From positions 1 to 64,000 of the forward strand of contig JAGBHM010000013.1 in the NCBI GenBank assembly GCA_017935505.1: a stretch of DNA of 64,000 bases, given 5' to 3'. Both the position numbers and the translations under genes were made by a program. Source of the DNA: Bacteroidales bacterium. GTDB lineage: Bacteria; Bacteroidota; Bacteroidia; Bacteroidales; UBA932. Below the pieces are notes generated by a model. It was not told where the DNA came from and did no database searches. It worked only from the letters and a program-made list of their open reading frames with translations. Positions 58,677 to 64,000 of this stretch are shown here, piece after piece. Positions within the stretch are counted from its first letter, which is position 1, and each line of letters starts with the position of its first letter.

Positions 58677-60236
58677 TTAAGCAGTAACTTTTTCCAACCA
58701 TTTTACCATGCCGAGCATAACACCCATAGATACAAGACATACTACGAGGAATACTGTCCAGCACTGCCAGATAGGCCAAGCGTTGTACATAAGTGGGCCG
58801 ATCCAAAGAAGAAGGTTACCAAGAGCAGTAGCAGTAAGCCACAATCCCTGGCAAAGACCAAGAAGGTTCTTAGGAGCAACCTTTGAAACGAATGACAATC
58901 CAAGAGGAGAGATGAACAACTCAGCAACTGTAAGGAAGAAGTAAGTTACGATAAGTACCCACCAGTGAGCTTTGTTTGCCATCTGCTCTGCGATAGGAAG
59001 AGCTTTATAAGCATCTGCTGAAGGATAGCCTTTCATCATTGAGAATATTGCAAGGAACAAGAATGCCAAACCTGCGATCAACATACCGATAGCAATTTTG
59101 CGAGGAGTTGAGATTGCTCTTCCTCTCTTTGCAAGAGCTGCAAAAATTGCCATGATAATAGGAGTAAGGGTGATCACGAAGAATGGGTTGATAGCTTGCC
59201 AGATCTCTGGAGCAACTGCGGATGAATCAACGAAGTCACGCGCAAAGAATGAAAGTGACATACCGTTCTGGTGGAATGAGAACCAGAAGAAGATTACGAT
59301 ACCAAGCACTGCAAACAATGCATACATTCTCTGTTTGATCTCTTTTGCCATTGCTGCTTTCTCCTCTGCTGTGTACTCTACGCTCTTTGCTGCAACTTTC
59401 TTTGCAGGAGTAGGGAACATCTTCTGTGAGAAGAAGAAGATAACCAATGAAATTACCATTGCTGCAACTGAAGCGATGAATGAGTAGTGGATACCCTCAT
59501 TGAAGATCTGCAGATACTGTTGGCAAGAAGCAGCCAAATCAGCAACTTGACCACCAGCTGCAACTATAAGCTGCTGTAGGTTTGCAAGAGCCTCAGGAGC
59601 CATTGTAGCGGCAGCATTGATGTACTCATGGCAAAGTGCAGGAAGTTGTGCATTGTATACCATACCGTTGGTACCCAACCACCACTGACGCAATACAGGA
59701 GCTACGAAAGGAGCGATAAGACCACCAACATTGATGAATACATAGAAAATCTGGAAACCTGCATCACGTTTGTCTTTTGCAGCTTTAAGAGCCTCAGGAC
59801 CTTTCTTTGCAGCCTCAGCCTCAAAATCGTCATACATCTGACCAACAATAGCCTGAAGGTTACCTTTGAAAAGACCGTTACCGAAAGCGATAAGGAACAA
59901 AGCCAAGCAAGTAAGTGCAAGCAGCCAAGTGGTGTTTCCTGCAGTTGCAAGGATAGGAATTGAGAGGATGATGTATCCTGTTGCCATAATTACAAGACCT
60001 GTCTTGATGGTACCTTTATAATTCTGGGTACGGTCTGCGATAAGACCTCCAACAAGAGCAAGAATATAGATGCCGGCATAGAAACAAGAGTAGATAGTAC
60101 CACTCACACCCTCGCTCAAACCAAATTTAGAACAGAGGAAGAGAACGAGAACGGCATTCATGATATAATATCCGAAACGCTCTCCCATATTACTTAGAGC
60201 CGCTGCAAGCAACCCTTTAGGATGGTTTTTAAACAT
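58677..60236 (-). CDS. POT/PTR family proton-coupled peptide transporter
   Basis: 519 residues with about 12-14 membrane helices. N-terminal family block MGERFGYYIMNAVLVLFL and SGTIYSCFYAGIYILALVGG, with GGLIADR after helix 3. The conserved ExxERxxxY motif reads NxxERFGYY: the first Glu, important for proton coupling, is Asn. A hydrophobic region in the middle (about 170-280) is longer than usual. Imports di- or tripeptides or related compounds. It diverges from the LpxL-like gene with overlapping promoters. Confidence 0.92.
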   Translation of the reverse strand: MFKNHPKGLLAAALSNMGERFGYYIMNAVLVLFLCSKFGLSEGVSGTIYSCFYAGIYILALVGGLIADRTQNYKGTIKTGLVIMATGYIILSIPILATAGNTTWLLALTCLALFLIAFGNGLFKGNLQAIVGQMYDDFEAEAAKKGPEALKAAKDKRDAGFQIFYVFINVGGLIAPFVAPVLRQWWLGTNGMVYNAQLPALCHEYINAAATMAPEALANLQQLIVAAGGQVADLAASCQQYLQIFNEGIHYSFIASVAAMVISLVIFFFSQKMFPTPAKKVAAKSVEYTAEEKAAMAKEIKQRMYALFAVLGIVIFFWFSFHQNGMSLSFFARDFVDSSAVAPEIWQAINPFFVITLTPIIMAIFAALAKRGRAISTPRKIAIGMLIAGLAFLFLAIFSMMKGYPSADAYKALPIAEQMANKAHWWVLIVTYFFLTVAELFISPLGLSFVSKVAPKNLLGLCQGLWLTATALGNLLLWIGPLMYNAWPIWQCWTVFLVVCLVSMGVMLGMVKWLEKVTA

Positions 60237-60301
60237 AGTTTAATTTTTTTTATGATTAATATTAATTTTATAATTGGATTATGCAGTTTTAACACATTTT
60301 A

Positions 60302-60331
60302 CAAAGATATAAAAAAGACGGAGTTTGCAAA
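60302..60331 (-). promoter_or_regulatory. Promoter of the POT transporter gene
   Basis: Minus-strand TTTG (60331-60328), 18-bp spacer, TATCTTTG (60309-60302), 65 nt before the start. Confidence 0.65.
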
Positions 60332-60339
60332 AAAATAAA

Positions 60340-60347
60340 TATCTTTG
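60340..60347 (+). promoter_or_regulatory. -7 element of the LpxL-like gene
   Basis: TATCTTTG, 20 nt before ATG 60368. It lies 9 bp from the -33 box of the divergent transporter promoter, so the two polymerase sites overlap. Confidence 0.55.
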
Positions 60348-60367
60348 TAAAGAACAGTTTGTCTAAA

Positions 60368-61315
60368 ATGGTAAAAATAGTTTCATATCTGGTTTGGTTT
60401 CTTTTATATGCGGTTTCATTGCTGCCGTTGGGATTCTATTATTTCTTGTCCGACATTATGGCATGGCTGCTCAGGAGAGTATTCTCCTATAGGAAATCTG
60501 TAGTTACAGCTAATTTGGCTAGAAGCTTCCCTGAGCTGAGTTACAATGAGTTGCGTAAAATTGAGAAGGAATATTACAAATATATGTGTGATATAATGGT
60601 TGAGAGTATCTGGCAGGTTTCGGCAACAGCAAAGCAGGTTTGTCGGATAGTTGAAGTTGAAGGGGTGGAGCTGCTCGACCGTATGGTTGCAGAGCATGGC
60701 AAAACAGTTGTGCTGACCGGACACCGTGGCAACTGGGAGCTGGTGGGGGCTATTTGTGGAGAGAGTGAAAAGAGAAGCAAGGATAGTTTTGCAAATCATC
60801 CGATTACAGTGACATACAGGATTGCCAAGAGTAAAATTTCCAATTTTCTCTTTGAGAAGATGAGGATGGAGATATACAGGAAATTCGACAACAATGGATA
60901 TATTGTGGGCTCAAAACAATTTTTGAGGCATGTGGCCAAAAGTAAAGGTAGCCATACATATATATTTATTGCCGACCAATACCCCCGTATGGGAGGAGTT
61001 CCTCTGAAATTTTTGAATCAGAATACATTTTTCTTCGACGGAGCAGAAGCTGTGGCCCGAAAAATGAATATGCCTGTAATATATCTTGACATGATAAGGA
61101 TTGAAAGGAGACGCTACAAAATGGTATTCTCCCTAATTTCCGAAAACTCCGCAGCAATGCAGAAGGGTGAGATCACGCTAGCCTATGCAAGATTGCTGGA
61201 GGAGGGCATCCGCAAAGACAAGTATAACTGGCTGTGGAGCCATAAACGTTGGAAACGTGGTTTTACAGAGCATGATGTTGAGGTGTGCAATGAATTATGT
61301 GGAAATGTCGGATAA
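60368..61315 (+). CDS. Lipid A acyltransferase-like (LpxL/HtrB family)
   Basis: 315 residues from ATG 60368. N-terminal membrane helix (about 4-30), then a lysophospholipid-acyltransferase domain with HRGNWE (His-x4-Glu-type catalytic motif, LTGHRGNWELVG) and FIADQYPRMGGVP in the second motif position. Adds a secondary acyl chain to lipid A or a related lipid on the inner-membrane inner face. A TTG at 60359 is in frame but less likely than the ATG. Confidence 0.9.
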   Translation: MVKIVSYLVWFLLYAVSLLPLGFYYFLSDIMAWLLRRVFSYRKSVVTANLARSFPELSYNELRKIEKEYYKYMCDIMVESIWQVSATAKQVCRIVEVEGVELLDRMVAEHGKTVVLTGHRGNWELVGAICGESEKRSKDSFANHPITVTYRIAKSKISNFLFEKMRMEIYRKFDNNGYIVGSKQFLRHVAKSKGSHTYIFIADQYPRMGGVPLKFLNQNTFFFDGAEAVARKMNMPVIYLDMIRIERRRYKMVFSLISENSAAMQKGEITLAYARLLEEGIRKDKYNWLWSHKRWKRGFTEHDVEVCNELCGNVG

Positions 61316-61320
61316 AATAT

Positions 61321-61328
61321 TATCTTTG
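61321..61328 (+). promoter_or_regulatory. -7 element of the DUF4831 gene
   Basis: TATCTTTG immediately after the lpxL-like stop, 26 nt before the next start. No clear -33 element. Confidence 0.45.
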
Positions 61329-61354
61329 TTATTTGGACATATAAAATTAACGAT

Positions 61355-62416
61355 ATGAAAATAGTAAAACCTCTTATATTGGCAGTTGCATTGCTTTTTG
61401 GATTTAATGCAAATGCCCAGATACTTAACTCTTCGGAGCCTGCTCCAGCCGGAGCTATAATCTACTCTCTGCCATCTACTACCATAAGTCTGGCTGTTAC
61501 TGCGGAGCATGAATCATTTGTAGCCGGCCCCTATGCGAGATATGCCCAGAAATATCTTGGAATTGATGCGCGTACAGAGAGCGGAAATACATATACAATA
61601 AAATCTATTGTAATGAATCCCTATATTGAGGCAGACCCTTCTGTAAGGGTGGCTGTGAATTTGGGAACATCCAAAAATGCCTCTGCAAACTTTCTGAACT
61701 TCTGTTCGCAAGGACTGATTATTACATCAGACAGCTATACCGGCAAGCCGGCACAATGGCGCTTCCCTTCTGTTGCTGGGACCGACCAGTTTGCAGCAGG
61801 AGCAACATCAAACCTCGACAACAGGACAACAACACTTTATAAAACAGTAAGAACTGCAGAGGGCCTTGAGAGAGTTCCTGTACAGCAGACCCAGGTTGTT
61901 GAGAAGAGTTTGGAGAAGAAGGCTGAAGAGACTGCTTCATTGATTTTTGCACTTCGTGAAAAGAGAATGGATATAATAACAGGCAATACAGATGCAACTT
62001 ACAGCGGTGAGGCAATGGGGGCTGCTATAGCTGAGATTACAAGGCTGGAGGAGGAGTACCTTACACTATTTATCGGAAAGAGCGTGAAGGATTGCCAGAC
62101 TGTTGTGTTTGATGTAGTGCCTTCGGCAGACAATTCAGGACAGATGTATATAGCATTCCGTATCTCTGACACCCAAGGACTGGTTCCGGCATCAAATATG
62201 GGAGGCCGTCCTATTGTATTGGAGCTGCATAAGGAGAACACTTCAACAGTGGCATCTGAGAGTGCCGTATCTGCAAAGGGCCGCATATATTACCGCAGAC
62301 CGGCAACTGTTACAGCAAAAATTATGGATGGACAGAAATTGCTGTTGCAGTCGAGAATACCTGTTTATCAATTGGGAGAGACATTGTCGTTCCCTATTGA
62401 TATTGCGATAAAATAA
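61355..62416 (+). CDS. DUF4831 family exported protein
   Basis: 353 residues. Signal peptide 1-21 (NANAQ). The mature part begins with IIYSLPSTTISLAVTAEHES and contains the block YARYAQKYLGIDARTESGNT. The family is restricted to Bacteroidota and of unknown function. It probably sits in the periplasm or on the outer membrane. It follows the LpxL-like gene by 39 nt, and the two may be cotranscribed. Confidence 0.8.
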   Translation: MKIVKPLILAVALLFGFNANAQILNSSEPAPAGAIIYSLPSTTISLAVTAEHESFVAGPYARYAQKYLGIDARTESGNTYTIKSIVMNPYIEADPSVRVAVNLGTSKNASANFLNFCSQGLIITSDSYTGKPAQWRFPSVAGTDQFAAGATSNLDNRTTTLYKTVRTAEGLERVPVQQTQVVEKSLEKKAEETASLIFALREKRMDIITGNTDATYSGEAMGAAIAEITRLEEEYLTLFIGKSVKDCQTVVFDVVPSADNSGQMYIAFRISDTQGLVPASNMGGRPIVLELHKENTSTVASESAVSAKGRIYYRRPATVTAKIMDGQKLLLQSRIPVYQLGETLSFPIDIAIK

Positions 62417-62459
62417 ATTAATAGACAAATATTCAAAAACACTTAAAACATAGAAGACA

Positions 62460-63917
62460 ATGAGTACAATTGCAGAATTGAATCCGCAGATTGTGTGGAA
62501 AAATTTTTATGAGCTTACAAAAATTCCGCGCCCTTCCAAATTTGAGAGCGAGGCAGCGAAATATATTTGTGATTTTGGTAAAAATCTCGGACTTGAGTCG
62601 TTCCAGGATGAGATAGGAAATGTGATTATCCGCAAACCTGCCACTCCAGGTATGGAGGACAGAATGGGCATTATCCTTCAGGCACATGTGGATATGGTTC
62701 CTCAAAAGAACAATGATGTGGAGCATGATTTCAAGAAAGATCCTATCAAACCTAGAATCGTTGATGATATGGTTTATGCAACAGGTACTACACTTGGTGC
62801 CGACAATGGTTTGGGTTGTGCAGTTGCAATGGCTGTCCTTGAGTCGAAAGAGCTTGTTCATGGCCCTATAGAGGTTCTTATCACCATCGATGAGGAGACC
62901 GGTATGACAGGTGCACGTGCACTTAAACCAGGTGTTCTGAATGGTGATATCCTCATCAACCTCGATTCTGAGACTGAAGGTGAGCTTTATGTAGGCTGTG
63001 CCGGTGGTCTCGACTGTTCTGCTGTATTTAACTATACAACAGAGGCTGTTCCTGCAGGTTATGTAGGTAAAAAACTTAATGTAAAAGGCCTTGTAGGCGG
63101 TCACTCAGGAATGGATATCATACTTTATCGTGCAAATGCAAATAAAGTAATGGTGAGAGCACTCCTTCCTCTTGTTAAAGATCTTGGCGCAAAACTTATC
63201 AGCGTAGAGGGTGGAAATATGCGTAATGCAATTCCTCGTGAGGCTGAGGCTGTTATCGCAATTCCTGCAGATAAAGTAGCTGAGGCTGAGGCTGTTGTTG
63301 CAAAAGTTTGTGCAGAGGTTAAAGTTGAGTATGCCGCTACCGACAAAGATGCCAATGTATATCTTGAGGATGCTGCAGTTGCAGGTGAGGCAATATGCCA
63401 GGATGTTGCAGTTGCCCTTTGCCGTGCTCTGTATGTATGTCCTAATGGAGTTGAGAGAATGAGCAATGCAATGCCTGGTCTTGTGGAGACTTCAAACAAT
63501 ATGGCTATTGTAAAATCTGAGGATGGTACAATTAAAGTACACTCTTTGATGAGAAGCTCTGTTGATACTGCAAAAGATGACTTGGCTGTGAGAATGCGTG
63601 CAGCATTTGAGTTGGCAGGCGCTGAGGTGTCATTTGCCGGTGGTTATTCAGGTTGGGCTCCAAATATGGCTTCTCCTATCTTGAGGGAGATGAAGGCTGT
63701 TTATGAGAAACTTTACGGCAAACAGCCAGCTGTAATGGCAATCCATGCAGGTCTTGAGTGCGGTATCCTTGGCGGTACTTATCCAAACTGGGATATGGTA
63801 TCTTGCGGCCCTACAATCTTCTCTCCTCACTCTCCAGATGAAAGAGTAAATATCGAGTCTGTAGGAAAATGGTGGGAGTTTGTTAAAGAGGTATTGAAAG
63901 AGGCTCCTAAAAAATAA
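62460..63917 (+). CDS. pepD: Aminoacyl-histidine dipeptidase PepD (M20)
   Basis: 485 residues. Cytosolic M20 metallo-dipeptidase of the Xaa-His (carnosinase-like) type. Metal residues are visible in LQAHVDMVPQ (His about 77, Asp79), TTLGADNGLG (bridging Asp), ITIDEETGMTG (catalytic Glu and metal Glu) and IHAGLECGILGG (late metal ligands). A lid domain occupies about 200-370. Length is normal. It has its own strong terminator downstream, so it probably ends the transcript. Confidence 0.95.
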   Translation: MSTIAELNPQIVWKNFYELTKIPRPSKFESEAAKYICDFGKNLGLESFQDEIGNVIIRKPATPGMEDRMGIILQAHVDMVPQKNNDVEHDFKKDPIKPRIVDDMVYATGTTLGADNGLGCAVAMAVLESKELVHGPIEVLITIDEETGMTGARALKPGVLNGDILINLDSETEGELYVGCAGGLDCSAVFNYTTEAVPAGYVGKKLNVKGLVGGHSGMDIILYRANANKVMVRALLPLVKDLGAKLISVEGGNMRNAIPREAEAVIAIPADKVAEAEAVVAKVCAEVKVEYAATDKDANVYLEDAAVAGEAICQDVAVALCRALYVCPNGVERMSNAMPGLVETSNNMAIVKSEDGTIKVHSLMRSSVDTAKDDLAVRMRAAFELAGAEVSFAGGYSGWAPNMASPILREMKAVYEKLYGKQPAVMAIHAGLECGILGGTYPNWDMVSCGPTIFSPHSPDERVNIESVGKWWEFVKEVLKEAPKK

Positions 63918-63960
63918 TTGGCCGTTGAAGAATAATCCGTTAAGCGGATTTGTAAACAGA

Positions 63961-64000
63961 ATCCCGGAAGCACTGGAAAGTGCTCCGGGATTTTGTTTTT
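63961..64000 (+). terminator. Terminator of pepD
   Basis: ATCCCGG pairs with CCGGGAT and AGCACT with AGTGCT around GGAA, with a single unpaired A on the 5' side, then TTTTGTTTTT to the end of the window. A weaker small hairpin sits before it at 63933-63950. Confidence 0.9.

Noticed and set aside
1..64000. CRISPR arrays, prophage and insertion sequences.
   Set aside because: No regularly spaced repeats, integrase, capsid or transposase genes, nor terminal inverted repeats with target duplications, were found.

Overview
The window is a 64-kb chromosomal segment from a member of the Bacteroidota, most likely the order Bacteroidales; family and genus cannot be fixed from sequence alone. The evidence is promoters of the TTTG-N19/20-TAnnTTTG type in front of many genes, tRNAs without encoded CCA, a BtuB/BtuG pair behind a cobalamin riboswitch, glycine-lipid acyltransferases (GlsA/GlsB type), a SusC-like TonB receptor, and Bacteroidales families such as DUF4831, DUF4837, DUF5009 and the PG0541 family. 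No phage, insertion sequence or CRISPR array was seen.

Layout. 1-390: the 3' part of a 5S rRNA gene, its terminator, then two tandem RNA-like units that reuse the 5S closing stem, each with its own terminator. 480-6000: aminopeptidase P, a drug/metabolite exporter, a PepSY-like protein, ferritin, a patatin lipase, a small unknown protein and a flavodoxin lipoprotein. 6050-9690: tRNA-Leu(CAA) and a B12 uptake locus (btuG, btuB, cobalamin riboswitch). 9700-27570: mostly housekeeping genes (osmC-like, miaB, a lipoprotein/SPOR pair, glsB/glsA, rpoN, upp, radC, rpsT, tRNA-Glu, a DUF4837 lipoprotein, rseP, dxr, an M23 peptidase, ruvX, def, a phosphohexomutase, a DUF5009 membrane protein, rpsP, rimM). 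27590-32470: an orphan SusC-like receptor, a frameshifted nitroreductase, a HAD hydrolase and a cyclophilin lipoprotein. 32556-40713: a patatin/beta-barrel fusion, a flippase, dut, a ferredoxin-nitroreductase, murF and a penicillin-binding-type serine hydrolase.

40720-49834 is the most unusual region. Nine tightly packed plus-strand genes encode a stand-alone LytTR regulator, an FHA/membrane/zinc-ribbon protein, a membrane Hanks kinase, two related proteins with EF-hand-like loops, a secreted caspase-family peptidase, a zinc-ribbon/FHA protein, a PP2C phosphatase with a C-terminal membrane anchor, and a second membrane kinase with a Sel1-like tail. It looks like a self-contained phosphothreonine signalling circuit (two writers, one eraser, two readers) linked to calcium-binding-type proteins and a caspase. 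No secretion apparatus or phage genes accompany it. Its function is unknown, and this is the best candidate here for an undescribed system.

49845-64000: an AraC regulator, a TetR-TolC-MFP-RND efflux operon ending in a PG0541-family protein, a family 2 glycosyltransferase, a POT peptide transporter, a LpxL/HtrB-like acyltransferase, a DUF4831 protein and PepD dipeptidase with a strong terminator.

Functions were assigned by reading motifs and recalling families; no searches were run. No unexplained gap longer than about 300 bases remains: the largest intergenic stretches hold tRNA-Leu (5953-6283), the riboswitch (9404-9696), the divergent AraC/TetR region (50766-50979) and the region in front of the SusC-like gene (30283-30471).
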